A stretch of 64,000 nucleotides of DNA from Phytophthora sp. 'mugwort' (taxonomy: Eukaryota; Oomycota; Peronosporomycetes; Peronosporales; Peronosporaceae): contig JAUCEF010000007.1 in NCBI GenBank assembly GCA_033558025.1, positions 5,580,001 to 5,644,000 on the forward strand. The letters are read 5' to 3'. Position 1 is the stretch's first letter, and every line of letters begins with the position of its first letter. The notes beneath the pieces are model-generated. The model was not told the origin of the DNA. It did no database searches and worked only from the letters and a program-made list of their open reading frames with translations. The position numbers were made by a program, and so were the translations under genes. Shown piece after piece: positions 32,201-43,801 of this stretch.

Positions 32201-33405
32201 TCATGTGTGCAAGCTCAAGCGCGCGCTCTACGGTCTCAAGCAGTCGCCGCGCATGTGGAATCACACCATCGACGACTTCATGCTCAAGCTGGACTTCGAC
32301 AAGTGCGAGACCGACCACTGCGTCTACGTCAAGCGCAACGGCGACAGCATGGTGCTCGTGGTGCTGTACGTGGACGACCTGGTGATTGCGAGCAGTGATG
32401 ACGACATGCTCAAGGCGACCAAGAGCGCACTAAGCAAGCGGTTCGAGATGACGGACCTAGGCGAGCTGAGCTACTTTCTCGGAATGGAGATCAAGCAAGA
32501 CATCAAGGCTGGTGAGGTGACCATGCGGCAGACCAAGTTCGCGCGGAGCATCCTGAGCAAGTTCAGCAGGAGAACAGCAAGCCCGTGAAAACGCCGCAGG
32601 ATCCCGGACTCAAGCTGACCAAGGCTATGTGCGACGGCGGGTGCAAGCATGATGACACCATGGCAGGCGTGCCTTACCGGAACGCCGTGGGCTGCCTCAT
32701 GTACTTGATGGTGGGCACCCGACCGGATCTGGCTGCGGCAGTGGGCACACTGAGTCAGTTCGCTGCAGACCCATGCCCCACGCACTGGCAAGCACTCAAG
32801 CGCGTCCTCCGCTACATCCAAGGCACGGCGACGTACGGCATCGAGTTTCGCACCAAGGACCAAGACGGCGTCTGCGGCTACTCGGATGCGGACTGGGCGG
32901 GTGATGTGGAGTCGCGCCGCAGCACGAGCGGATACGCGTTCATAATGAGCGGTGGATGCGTGAGCTGGCGCAGCAAGAAGCAGAGGACGGTGGCACCATG
33001 TAGTCGACGGAAGCCGAGTACATGGCGCTATCGGAGGCAACACAGGAGGCCGTGTGGCTCAAGGCGTTTCTGTGCGAGATAGGCGAAACCACAGAGGGCA
33101 AGGCGATCAAGATCTACGAAGACAACCAAGGATCCATCGCGCTTGCCAAGAATCCCGAGTTTCACAAGCGTACCAAGCATATCGACATTCGCTACCACTT
33201 CGTGCGCGAGAAGGTCGAGGACGGAGAAGTGGTGCTCGAGTACTGTCCGACGCAAGACATGCTGGCGGACCTGATGACCAAGCCCATTCCAGCGGCGCAG
33301 TTCGACTGTCTCCGGAGCAAGCTCGGCATCGAAGCACCGAAGGCTATCGAGTCGAGTGGGAGTGTTGTCAAGGAGACGCCTCGAGCAGCTGCTGTATACC
33401 GGTAG
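29274..33405 (+). pseudogene. Family A (A3) gag-pol with at least six inactivating changes
   Basis: All A3 domains are present in order, with YVDD near 32367. Breaks seen: a 1-bp loss at about 29374 (CTAATTCC for CTAACTTCC), a 2-bp gain at about 30287-30290 (shared with 27807), a 1-bp loss at about 30468 (GAAGGGATG for GAAGGGGATG), CAG to TAG at 31548-31550 in the acidic linker, a 1-bp loss at about 32568 (AGCAGGAG for AGCATGGAG), and a rearranged CACCATGTAGTCG at about 32996-33004 in RNase H. Gag carries TLMMEEGDDVLQHINKLK, as in the copy at 59180, so this Gag is also mosaic. The TAG in the 3' LTR is at 33403-33405. Confidence 0.92.
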
Positions 33406-33674
33406 GATACCGGTATGACCTTCACTCAGTGGCACCTCAATCACTCGGCGATTACGGGACGATGATTACGATGCACGTGGGTACAAGATTGTGGGTACAA
33501 GATGGGCATCGACGTGGCGCTCTGCGATTGGCTGAAGTAACTCAGTATCCAGTAGAGAATCCAGTAGAGTGTACCCAGTAGGTAGAACTGTAGGCTTAGA
33601 GGTAGCAAGGAGTTTGCGAACTAAGGACCTAAATCAATCACTTTGCATTTTGCCATCAAGTGACCAAGCCTTTT
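33363..33674 (+). repeat. Family A LTR, short type (312 bp)
   Basis: TGTTGTCAAGGAGACGCC...CCTTTT, joined on the right to GCCGCCGCG of minus-strand family B gag. Confidence 0.92.
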
Positions 33675-34427
33675 GCCGCCGCGTCTTGGCCCTCGGTTCT
33701 CGTCCTTCTGCTTGGTCCAGCACTTGTCAATGACATGCCCCAATTTCCCGCAGTACGTGCATTGGCGAGGCTCACGGTCGGTGTTGAACGCCTTGGCCGC
33801 GTTCTCAGTCTTCACCGTCGCCGTCTTCTCGCCTTGTCGCTTGATGTGCTCGTTCGTGAGCACCTTCACAACGTCTTGCGACCGCAGCTCTGCATTGCTC
33901 ATCTCCAAGTTCAGCACGACGTTCTCGTAGCTCTTGGGGAGACTGCGCAGCAAGCAGATCGCCACGTCCTCGTCCTCCATCTTGGCGCCGATGCTGCTGA
34001 GCTTGGCGCTGATGTTCAGGACATCATTGCAATGATGCAACACATTGCCGCCTTCCGACATCTCCATGCTGAAGAGCTGTCGCTTGAGGTAGATGCGACC
34101 AGCCTTCTGCGATCCACTGTACAGCGTCTTCAAGCGCATCCATGCGACCCAGGCTTCCTCGCAGTCATCGACCACGTGATGGTAGTCAGCGTCCATGTGA
34201 AGCAGCATCAGTCCGAAAGCGATGTTGCTCGACTTGACGTAGTCGTCCTTGGCCCGGGAGTCCGTGAAGCTTGGCGTCGTCTCCCGGTTCACGACATGCC
34301 ACACCGACTTGGCCAGGAACACGCCACGCATGTAGCGATTCCACGTCGCGTAGTTGTCTCCGTTGAACTTGTCGATGGAGACCTTGGTCGAGACGTCTTG
34401 GGCAGAGGACATGGTGCTTGGGCTCAT
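33675..34427 (-). pseudogene. Family B gag, minus, 3'-truncated after the zinc knuckle
   Basis: Open from ATG 34427 (inside PBS 34420-34431) for about 251 codons. It starts [16 protein letters not shown], continues through the Gag core ([41 protein letters not shown]) and reaches knuckle [14 protein letters not shown] and the Arg/Gly-rich PRRGG end. It is cut by the A LTR before the protease. No stop is seen, so a Gag-like peptide could be encoded, but Pol is missing. Confidence 0.92.
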
Positions 34428-34431
34428 AACC

Positions 34432-34774
34432 TGATAAAAGGTATGGATCTTGATAAGCGAAGCTTGGACGGAGCGAAGGAGGTTCTGCACTTGGTGCGAA
34501 GACCGGAGTGAAGACCACTTAAGCTGAAGAAGGAAGATTCGAAAGTGATTGATTTATCGGAGCTTACACTACCTAGTCTACCACATAGATATGCAGCCCT
34601 GCATCCAATCATTTGGTGCATCCAATCACCAACACCCCGCACTCGTCCAATCATCCTACTCGTCTAATCATCGGTTGCGTAAACAACGTACCGTAAACAT
34701 CGCGGGATCGTGTTGGACCGGTTCGGGTTAACCGGTTACTGGTACACAGTACCAAAACCCGGCAACCCTCAATA
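34432..34774 (-). repeat. Family B LTR, B1 type (343 bp), minus
   Basis: TGATAAAAGG...CCCTCAATA on the plus strand; 5' LTR of the gag at 34427. The right flank GTCCTGAACATC is plus-strand family B gag. Confidence 0.92.
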
Positions 34775-37700
34775 GTCCTGAACATCAGCGCCAAGCTTAG
34801 CAGCATCGGCGCCAAGATGGAGGACGAGGACGTGGCGATCTGCTTGCTGCGCAGTCTCCCCAAGAGCTACGAGAACGTCGTGCTGAACTTGGAGATGAGC
34901 AATGCAGAGCTGCGGTCGCAAGACGTTGTGAAGGTGCTCACGAACGAGCACATCAAGCGACAAGGCGAGAAAACAGCGACGGTGAAGACTGAGAACGCGG
35001 CCAAGGCGTTCAACACTGACCGTGAGCCTCGCCAATGCACGTACTGCGGGAAATTGGGGCATGTCATTGACAAGTGCTGGACCAAGCAGAAGGACGAGAA
35101 CCGAGGGCCAAGACGCGGCGGCAACGGCCGTAGACGTGGGGCCAACAACATCCAGTGGAGAAACGACAGCGACGGCTACGACAACGACTACGATCAAGTG
35201 GCGTTCGCGGTTTCGTTGGAATGTGGAGTTTCAACGGACAAGAATGTGTCCGGGATGTGGGCGGTCGACAGCGGTGCCACGCACCATATTTGCAACGACA
35301 AGTCCAAGTTCGCCAATTTGATCGAGCGAAATGAAGGCGAACTTTCGGTGGCCGATGGCAACAAGGCTGTCATCAAGGGTGTGGGGACCATCGTGGAAAG
35401 AGTGGTCCTGCCTAACGGCGACGAGCGCGAGATCGAGATCAAGAACGCGCTTTACGTGCCAAATATGAGCAAGAATCTGCTTTCAGTGCCGCAGATAAAC
35501 AAGCATGGCAAGTTCCAAGTGATATTTGACGGCACTGAGATGCACGTTTCGCGCAAGGACTCGAATCAAGTGGTGGCGACGGCGGATCTCGTGGATGGAC
35601 TCTACTGGCTTCGCACACCTCAGCGATCGGCAAATGCGGCGACAAGTGGAAGGACGGTCGATTTGCACGCGCGTATGGGTCACGCTCCAGTCGAGGTTCT
35701 TCGCAAGATGGTCGACACCAAGATGATCAAGGACGCGAAAGCACCTTCCAAGTCGAGTGGACCAAGTCTGTGTCGTGGTTGCCAGCAAGGCAAAATGGTC
35801 CAAAAACCATTCCCAAGCAACCGTGACAAGCGTCGCTACGACACATTTGAGCTGCTCCACTTTGACATCTGCGGACCCATGGAGGAAAACTCGCTTGGCG
35901 GCAGCAAGTACCTGCTCCTGATCGTGGACGAAGCCAGCGGATGCATGAAGGGTTTCTGTCTGCGTGGCGGAAAGTGAAGAGTGCATCAAGACATACATCA
36001 TGAAGGTGCAGACGCAATTCGGCAAGAAGGTCAAGTTTGTGCGGCACGACGGAGCTCGTGAGTTTGCGACTAACTCGCTCAAGGATTTCTACGAAGACGA
36101 AGGCATCGAGCAGCAAACCACGGTTCCGTACGCGCACCAGACCAACGGCACGGCAGAGCGAGCCATCCGAACTATCGTCACGATCGGCCGCAGCATGTTG
36201 CATCACGCCAAGCTGAACAAGTGTTTCTGGGCTGAGGCGGCGATGACGGCCATTTATGTGAAGAACCGCTTGCCGTCACCCAAGATCGAGCACAAGACTC
36301 CGTTCGAGATCGTCTACAAGTCCAAGCCGAGTGTGAAGCACATGCGTGTTTTCGGCTGTCGGACGTACATCCTGACTCCGAAGGAGAAGCGACTCAAGTG
36401 GGATCCCAAGGCTCGCGCCGGATTGTTTCTGGGTTACGAAGAAGTGTCCAAGGCGTATCGACTTTATGACATCGAGGCGGGGCAGGTGGTCATCAGTCGC
36501 GATGTCAACTTCGATGAATCGACCTTTGGACTTTCACCGCCGATTTCTGATGAAGGTGTCGACGACCTGGACTTCGACTCGCTCGACATCGACGATGATG
36601 GTCCGCGCCAGACGGAGTACAAACAGGCAGGGAAGCGCAAGAGCCGCCCGAGTGACGAAGATGAAGCTGTCAGAAGACCGCGCGCTGTGCGTCATCGACC
36701 TGGACTGGAAGAAGCAAGTGCACCAAACGACTCCCCTTCGCACCGAACAGACGCAGATGAAGAAGAAAAGTCTGGAGACCAAGATGAAGAATCGACTCCA
36801 TCTGTGTTTTGGCGTGCAAGTGCCAACGCGGTCGAAGCAGCCGTGGACTTATCGGAGCCGTCGACATTCCAAGAAGCGGTCAACGGACCTGATCAAGTGC
36901 ATTGGCGCAAGGCGATTCGTGCGGAACTCAAGTCGATGCGACTTCGTGGTGTGTTTCGTGCTGCCAAGTTGCCCAGCGGACAACGCGCCATCGGTACCAA
37001 GTGGGTGTTCAAGATCAAGCGCAAAGCCGACGGATCGATCGAGAAATACAAGGCGCGCCTGGTGGCCAAGGGTTTCAAGCAAAAGTACGGCATCGACTAC
37101 ACGGAGACGTTCTCGCCCGTGGTCAAGTACGTGACGCTGCGCATGGTCATCGCGATCGCCAAGTACTTTGACTGGCCCCTCGACCAACTCGACGTGGTGA
37201 CTGCATTCCTATACGGGATAATGAAGGAGTTGGTGTTCTGCGTGGTTCCTGAAGGCGTCGAGCTGGATGGTGATTTCGACTGCTTGGAATTGGTGAAGGC
37301 GATCTACGGTCTCAAGCAAGCTTCGCGCGTATGGAACGAGACCTTCGACGAATTCGTGTGTTCTACCGGTTTTCAAGTTTCAGCCTTCGACCCGTGCCTC
37401 TACATCAAGGTTGTCGATGGCCACTGTGTGCTCGTGCTGGTCTACGTGGACGATGTGTTGGTCACCGGAAGTTCACCCGAGCTGATCTCACGCACGAAGA
37501 ACGACCTCAAGACACGCTTCGAAATGACTGACAGTGGCAAGTGTGTGTTCGTCCTTGGAATCGAGCTGGTGGATGGCCCGGACGGCAGCGTGACGATGTG
37601 CCAGCGGCGTTATGTGGATGATATCCTGAAGCGTTTCGGTATGGACGAGTGCAAGGCTGTGGTGAGTCCGGTAGACATAAGCACTCGACTGGTTCCAAGT

Positions 37701-37890
37701 GACGCAGCGACCAAGGTGAACGCTCCGTTTCGCGAAGCTGTGGGTGCCCTCATGCACTTGATGACTGCTACTCGCCCGGATATCGCGTACGCAGTAGGCT
37801 ATGTATCGCGCTTCATGGAGAACCCCCAAGTGGAACACTGGGTTGCGGTCAAGCGCATTTTTCGCTATCTACAAGGCACCAAGACGCATG
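34775..37890 (+). pseudogene. Family B gag C-part to RNase H, frameshifted and truncated at both ends
   Basis: Open from about 34775 ([20 protein letters not shown]) through knuckle [14 protein letters not shown], protease DSGATHHIC (near 35270) and integrase HHCC to TGA 35975-35977. There the sequence after CLRGGK shifts frame; the minus copy at 40.5 kb reads through as [11 protein letters not shown]. The second frame continues with the integrase core, acidic linker, RT motif A LDVVTAFLYG and YVDD (37443-37454) to FRYLQGTKTH, where a minus-strand B LTR cuts it before the RNase H. The shift is shared with 26049, so it predates their separation. Confidence 0.92.
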
Positions 37891-38242
37891 TGATGAAAGG
37901 TATGGATCTTGGACACACGAAGCTTGTACGAAGTGGAGGGAGGGACGTCGCAGACGGCGGGACCGGAGCGAAGGCACTTGAGGGGTAGAATGAAGATTCG
38001 AAAGTGATTGAATTGTTGGAGCTTACACCCTACTGTTATAGACACGCGACCCTGCGTCCTATCACCTAGTGCATCTAATCAACCATCACTCACCGGTGTT
38101 CGTCCAATCATCCTACTCGTCTAATCATCGGTGGCGTAAACAACTTACCGTAATCACCATAATCAACGTGGGTTCGGATTGGACCGGTTCGGGTTAACCG
38201 GTTCACGGCTAATAACTGATACCAAACCGGTAACCGTCAATA
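37891..38242 (-). repeat. Family B LTR, B2 type (352 bp), minus, 3' LTR
   Basis: Starts TGATGAAAGG at the break in plus-strand B and ends CCGTCAATA, followed by the reverse-complemented polypurine tract CGCCCCCTC (38243-38251). GGACACACGAAG has two extra bases against other B2 LTRs. Confidence 0.92.
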
Positions 38243-38249
38243 CGCCCCC

Positions 38250-41200
38250 TCAATGCGAAGTCCCACGAATGCTGAGAGCCGCCGTCAGATCCGTATGGCG
38301 TGGTCCCGCGAGAGCCTTCGTCATGATGTCCGCTAGCATCACAGAAGTCTCGCAGTACTCGAGCTTGACTTCACCGCGCTTCACTTCATTGCGGATGTGG
38401 TGGTACTTGATGTCGATGTGCTTGGCGCGACCGTGGTTTACTGGGTTCTTCGTCATCTTGATGCACGACTGGTTGTCTTCGCAGATCATGAGCTCGGGTC
38501 CAGTCTCATTAGCGGCCGCCAGAATCTCGCGCAGCAGGCGATGAATCCACTTGCCCTCTTGGATCGCCAGACTGAGTGCGATGTACTCCGCCTCACTCGT
38601 AGACAGCGAAACACTTGACTGCTTCTTGCTTCCCCAGCTCACTGGTGCACCCATTAGCATGAACGTGTAGCCGGAAGTCGACTTGCGGTCCGCGAGGTCG
38701 CCAGCCCAGTCCGCGTCCGAGTACCCGCGAAAGTCGATGTTGTCACCCGGCTTGAAGCAGATCCCATGCGTCTTGGTGCCTTGCAGGTAGCGAAAGATAC
38801 GCTTGACCGCAACCCAGTGTTCTTCTTGAGGGTTCTCCATGAAGCGCGACGCATAGCCAACGGCGTACGCGATGTCCGGGCGCGTGGCAGTCATCAAGTG
38901 CATCAGAGCACCAACAGCTTCGCGAAACGGAGCGTTCACCTTGGTCGCTGCGTCACTTGAAATCAGTCGAGTGCTTATGTCGACGGGACTCACCACGGCC
39001 TTGCACTCGTCCATACCAAAACGCTTGAGAATGTCATCCACATAGCGGCGCTGACACATCGTCACGCTGCCGTCCGGGCCGTCCACCAATTCGATCCCAA
39101 GAACGAACGCGCACTTGCCGCTGTCGGTCATCTCGAAGCGTGTCTTGAGGTCGGTCTTCGTGCGTGAGATCAGTTCGGGTGAACTTCCGGTAATCAGCAC
39201 GTCATCCACGTAGACCAGCACTAGCACGCAGTGAACGTCAACGATCTTGATGTAGAGGCACGGGTCGAACGCCGATACTTGAAAGCCGATGGAGCACACG
39301 AACTCGTCGAAGGTCTCGTTCCACACGCGCGAAGCTTGCTTGAGACCGTAGATCGCCTTCACCAATTCCAGGCAGTCGAAGTCACCGTCGAGATCAACAC
39401 CTTCGGGGACCGCGCAGAACACCAGTTCTTTCATTATCCCGTACAGGAAAGCTGTCACCACGAGGCGCGCCATGTACTTCTCGATCGATCCGTCCGCTTT
39501 GCGCTTGATCTTGAACACCCACTTGGTGCCGATGGCGCGTTGTCCGTTAGGCAACTTGGCAGCACGAAACACACCACGAAGTCGCATCGATTCGAGCTCA
39601 GCACGAATCGCCTTGCGCCAGTGCACTTGGTCGGGGCCGTTCACCGCTTCTTGGAATGTCGTCGGCTCCGATAGATCACCTGCTTCGACGGCATTGGCAC
39701 TTGCACGCCAAAAAACTGGTGGAGTCGATTCTTCATCTTGGTCTCCAGACTTTTCTTCTTCGTCTGCGTCTGCTCGGTGCGGAGGGGAGTAGTTCGGTGC
39801 ACTTGCTTCTTCCAGTCCAGGTCGATGACGCACAGCTCGCGGTTTTCTGGCAGCTTCATCTTCGTCACTCGGGCGGCTCTTGCGCTTCCCTGCCTGCGTG
39901 TACTCCGTCTGGCGGAAACCATCATTGTCGATGTCGAGCGAGTCGAAGTCCAGGTCGTCGACATCTTCATCGGAAATCGTCGGTGAACATTCAAAGGTCG
40001 ACTCATCGAAGTTGACATCGCGACTGATAACCACCTGCCCCGCCTCGATGTCATAAAGTCGATACGCCTTGGACACTTCTTCGTAACCCAGGACAGTCCA
40101 GCGCGAGCCTTGGGATCCCACTTGAGCCGCTTCTCCTTCGGAGTCAGAATGTACGTCCGACAGCCGAACACACGCATGTGCTTCACACTCGGCTTGGAGT
40201 TGTAAACGATCTCGAACGGAGTCTTGTGCTCGATCTTGGGTGACGGCAGACGATTCTTCACGTAGATGGCAGTCATGGCCGCCTCAGCCCAGAAACACTT
40301 GTCCAGCTTAGCGTGGTGCAGCATGCTGCGGCCGATCGTGACGATAGTTCGGATAGCTCGCTCTGCCGTGCCGTTGGTCTGGTGCGCGTACGGAACCGTG
40401 GTTTGCTGCTCGATGCCTTCGTCTTCGTAGAAGTCGTTGAGCGAGTTGGTCGCAAACTCACGAGCTCCGTCGTGCCGCACAAACTTGACCTTCTTGCCGA
40501 ACTGCTTCTGCACCTTCATGATGTCCGTCTTGATGCAGTCTTCGCTCTCCGACTTGGCACGCAGGCAGAAACCCTTCATGCATCCACTGGCTTCGTCCAC
40601 GATCAGTAGCAGGTACTTGCTGCCGCCAAGCGAGTTTTCCTCCATGGGTCCGCAGATGTCGAAGTGGAGCAGCTCAAATGTGTCGTAGCGACGCTTGTAA
40701 CGGTTGCTTGGGAATGGTTTTTGGACCATTTTGCCTTGCTGGCAACCACGACACAGACGTGGTCCGCTCGACTTGAAAGGTGCCTTCGCGTCCTTGATCA
40801 TGTGGTTGTCGACCATCTTGCGAAGCACCTCAACCGGAGCGTGACCCATACGCGCGTGCAGGTCGACAGTCTTGCCACTCGTCGCCGCATTCGCCGATCG
40901 CTGAGGCGTCTGAAGCCAGTAGAGTCCATCCATGAGGTTTGCCGTCGCCACCACTTGCTTGGAGCCTTTGTGCGCAATCTGCATCTCAGTGCCGTCGAAC
41001 ACCACTTGAAACTTGTCACTTTTGTTGATCTGCGGTACCGAAAGCAGATTCTTGCTCATGCTTGGCACGTATAGCGCGTTCTTGATCTCGATCTCGCGCT
41101 CGTCGCCATTGGGCAGAACCACTTCTTCCACGATGGTCCCCACACCCATGATGGCCGCCTTGTTGCCGTCGGCCACCGAAAGTTCGCCTTCGTTCCGCTC

Positions 41201-42154
41201 AATCAAATGGACGAACTTGGTCTTGTCGTTGCAGATGTGGTGCGTTGCGCCGCTGTCGACCGCCCACATCCCGGACACATTCTTGCCCGTCGAAACCCCA
41301 CATTCCAGTGAAACCGCGAACGCTACTCGATCGTAGTCGTAGTCGTAGCCGTTGCTGTCGTTTCTCCACTGGATGTTGTTGGCCCCGCGTCCACGGCCGT
41401 TGCCGCCGCGTCTCGGCCCTCGGTTCTCGTCCTTCTGCTTGGTCCAGCACTTGTCAATCGTGTGCCCCACTTTTCCGCAGTACGTACACTGGCGAGACTC
41501 TCGGTCGGTGTTGAACGCCTTGGCTGCGTTCTCCGTCTTCACCGTCGCCGTCTTCTCGCCTTGTCTCTTGATGTGCTCATTCGTGAGCACCTTCACGACG
41601 TCTTGCGACCGCAGTTCAGCGCTGCTCATCTCCAAGTTCAGCACGACGTTCTCGTAGCTCTTGGGGAGGCTGCGCAACAAGCAGATCGCCACGTCCTCGT
41701 CCTCCATCTTGGCACCGATGCTGCTGAGCTTGGCGCTGATGTTGAGGACCTCGTTGCAATGATGCAACACATTGCCGCCTTCCGACATCTCCATGCTGAA
41801 GAGCTGTCGCTTCAGGTAGATGCGTCCAGCCTTCTGCGATCCACCGTACAGCGTCTTCAAGCGCGTCCACGCGACCCAGGCTTCCTCGCAGTCATCGACC
41901 ACGTGATGGTAGTCAGCGTCCATGTGGAGCAACATCAGTCCGAAAGCGATGTTGCTCAACTTGACGTAGTCATCCTTGGCCCGCGAGTCCGTGTAGCTTG
42001 GCGTCGTCTCACGGTTCACGACATGCCACGTCGACTTGGTCAGGAACACGCCACGCATGTAGCGGTTCCACGTCGCGTAGTTGTCCCCGTTGAACTTGTC
42101 AATGGAGACCTTGGTCGAGGCGTCTTGGGCAGAGGACATGGTGCTTGGGCTCAT
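38250..42154 (-). pseudogene. Family B gag-pol, one frameshift and an RT deletion
   Basis: ATG 42154 in the PBS. Gag with knuckle [14 protein letters not shown] at about residues 221-234, protease DSGATHHIC near 297, integrase HHCC about 430-475 with HFDICGPM and [10 protein letters not shown] following. At about 40096 one T is lost (GGACTGTCCTGG for GGACTGTTCCTGG), shifting the frame about 690 codons in. The other frame covers linker, RT with YVDD (39201-39212) and RNase H to TGA 38250-38252. RT has a 44-codon in-frame gap at about 39465: KYMARLV joins directly to VTAFLYG, deleting the KGFKQKYGIDY...QLD segment with the motif A Asp. GAP and Pol of this copy are therefore inactive, but integrase and Gag are open. 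Confidence 0.92.
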
Positions 42155-42158
42155 AACC
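42143..42158 (-). other. Primer-binding site of family B
   Basis: The reverse complement reads GGTTATGAGCCCAAGC, the same 16-mer as in family A, directly after the 5' LTR end (TTTTATCA). It contains the Gag ATG (42154). Other B sites (12-bp core) are 2981-2992, 7998-8009, 13015-13026 and 34420-34431, all minus. Confidence 0.8.
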
Positions 42159-42502
42159 TGATAAAAGGTATGGATCTTGATAAGCGAAGCTTGGACGGAG
42201 CGAAGGAGGTTCTGCACTTGGTGCGAAGACCGGAGTGAAGACCACTTGAGCTGAAGAAGGAAGATTCGAAAGTGATTGATTTATCGGAGCTTACACTACC
42301 TAGTCTACCACACAGATATGCAGCCCTGCATCCAATCATTTGGTGCATCCAATCACCAACACTCCGCACTCGTCCAATCATCCTACTCGTCTAATCATCG
42401 GTTGCGTAAACAACGTACCGTAAACATCGCGGGATCGTGTTGGACCGGTTCGGGTTAACCGGTTACTGGTACACAGTATCAAAAACCCGGCAACCCTTAA
42501 TA
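42159..42502 (-). repeat. Family B LTR, B1 type (344 bp), minus, 5' LTR
   Basis: TGATAAAAGG...CCCTTAATA on the plus strand. The last bases are CTTAATA where other B1 LTRs have CTCAATA. It joins family A linker sequence CAGTCGGATG at 42503. Confidence 0.92.
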
Positions 42503-43801
42503 CAGTCGGATGAAGACGACAAAGAAGAAGAAGACGAAGAAGCAGCGCGGGACGAAGGTTTTGAACCAGGCAGCAAGCGACACCCGCGGACGCAGTCGCT
42601 GGAAGAAGCTGTGGAAGTTCCAAGTGCCAAGCGGCAGAGTCGACACCTGACTCTGGACGAGATGTCGGCCGCGGCTCAAGAAAGTCAAGACTTCGAGGCT
42701 GCTTATGTCGTGGATTCAGTGGGAGAAATGCCGGCCACATTCAAGTCGGCGATGGAATCCAAGGACGCAACCAAGTGGAAGGAAGCTTGTGACTCGGAAC
42801 ACGAGTCGCTTTGCAAGAACGAGACGTGGGACGTGGTGCCGTTGCCTAAGGGACGCAAGGCGATCGGCTGCCGATGGGTGTTTCGAGTGAAGGAGAACCA
42901 AGCCGGAGAGATCGAGCGGTTCAAGGCGCGCCTGGTGGCCAAGGGGTTCTCGCAGAAGTACGACATCGACTATGAGGAGACATTCGCACCAGTGGCCAAG
43001 TTCACGTCGATCCGGGTGGTGTTGAGCATGGCTGCCAAGTACGGTCTCAAGCTGCATCAGATGGATGTCAAGACGGGTTTCCTGAATGGCGTGCTGGACG
43101 AGAAAATCTACATGCAACAGCCCGACGGATACGTTGACGAAGACCACCCGGAGTACGTATGCAAGCTCAAGCGGTCATTGTACGGATTGAAACAGTCGCC
43201 ACGCATGTGGAACCAGACCATCGACGACTTCATGCTAAAGATCGAGTTCACCAAGTGTAAGACCGACCACTGCGTGTACATCAAGAGGGACGGCGACATC
43301 ATGGTACTGGTGGTGCTCTACGTTGACGACCTCATTATTGCAAGCAACGACGATAACTTGCTGGAATCGACCAAGCGGTCACTCAGCGATCGGTTCGAGA
43401 TGACGGACCTTGGCGACCTCAGCTACTTTCTCGGTATGGAAATCAAGCAAGATCGAGAAGTCGGCGTTGTAACGATTCGGCAGACCAAATTCGCGCAAAG
43501 TATCCTGAACAAGTTTGGCATGGAAGATTGCAAGCCCGTGAAAACGCCACAAGATCCGGGACTCAAGCTAACCAAGAACATGTGCGAAGGAGACTGCAAG
43601 CACGAAGACACCATGAAGAACGTGCCGTACCGGAATGCTGTAGGCTGCCTCATGTACTTAATGGTGGGCACACGTCCGGATCTGGCGACAGCAGTGGGCT
43701 CACTAAGTCAATTCGCGTCGGATCCATGTCCCACACACTGGCAGGCACTCAAGCGAGTACTTCGGTATATTCGAGGCACGACGACGCACGGCATCGAGTG
43801 A
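42503..43801 (+). pseudogene. Family A (A2) linker-RT fragment, plus, truncated both sides
   Basis: Open frame from the acidic linker through RT (motif A DVKTGFLNG, YVDD 43319-43330, LGMEIKQD) to HGIE, where the plus-strand element stops and minus-strand A gag begins without an LTR. TGA at 43799-43801 is created by the joint. RNase H is missing. Motif A has Gly where the 15.5-kb copy has Ala. Confidence 0.9.
43799..43800. other. LTR-free inversion joint, A plus / A minus
   Basis: ...GGCATCGAG joins TGAGTACACCC. The left side matches plus-strand A RT (continuing TTCAGCG elsewhere), the right side minus-strand A between protease and integrase (preceded by CGTTCG elsewhere). At most one base (T) is shared. 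This looks like end-joining or a chimeric assembly join, not integration. Confidence 0.85.

Larger units (their letters stand above)
28958..33674 (+). mobile_element. Family A (A3) copy with two short LTRs, decayed
   Basis: 4,717 bp. Both LTRs are the 312-bp type but not identical: the left has CCGCCGATCACGGG and the mutated Inr, the right GGCGATTACGGG and a normal Inr. The left flank is A gag and the right flank is minus-strand B, with no shared 5-bp duplication. Confidence 0.9.
37891..42502 (-). mobile_element. Family B complete-length copy, minus
   Basis: 4,612 bp: 3' LTR 37891-38242, internal 38243-42158, 5' LTR 42159-42502. It is the only B copy with both LTRs here, but they are of different types (B2 on the 3' side, B1 on the 5' side). 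The flanks differ: GCATG of B RNase H on the left, CAGTC of the A linker on the right. Either the two halves come from different insertions joined by recombination, or the assembly joined them. Confidence 0.9.

Noticed and set aside
35965..35977. Programmed frameshift in family B integrase (CLRGGK stop)
   Set aside because: The family B copy at 40.5 kb reads through in one frame; no slippery heptamer is evident, and the site lies inside integrase, not between Gag and Pol. A shared lesion is more likely.
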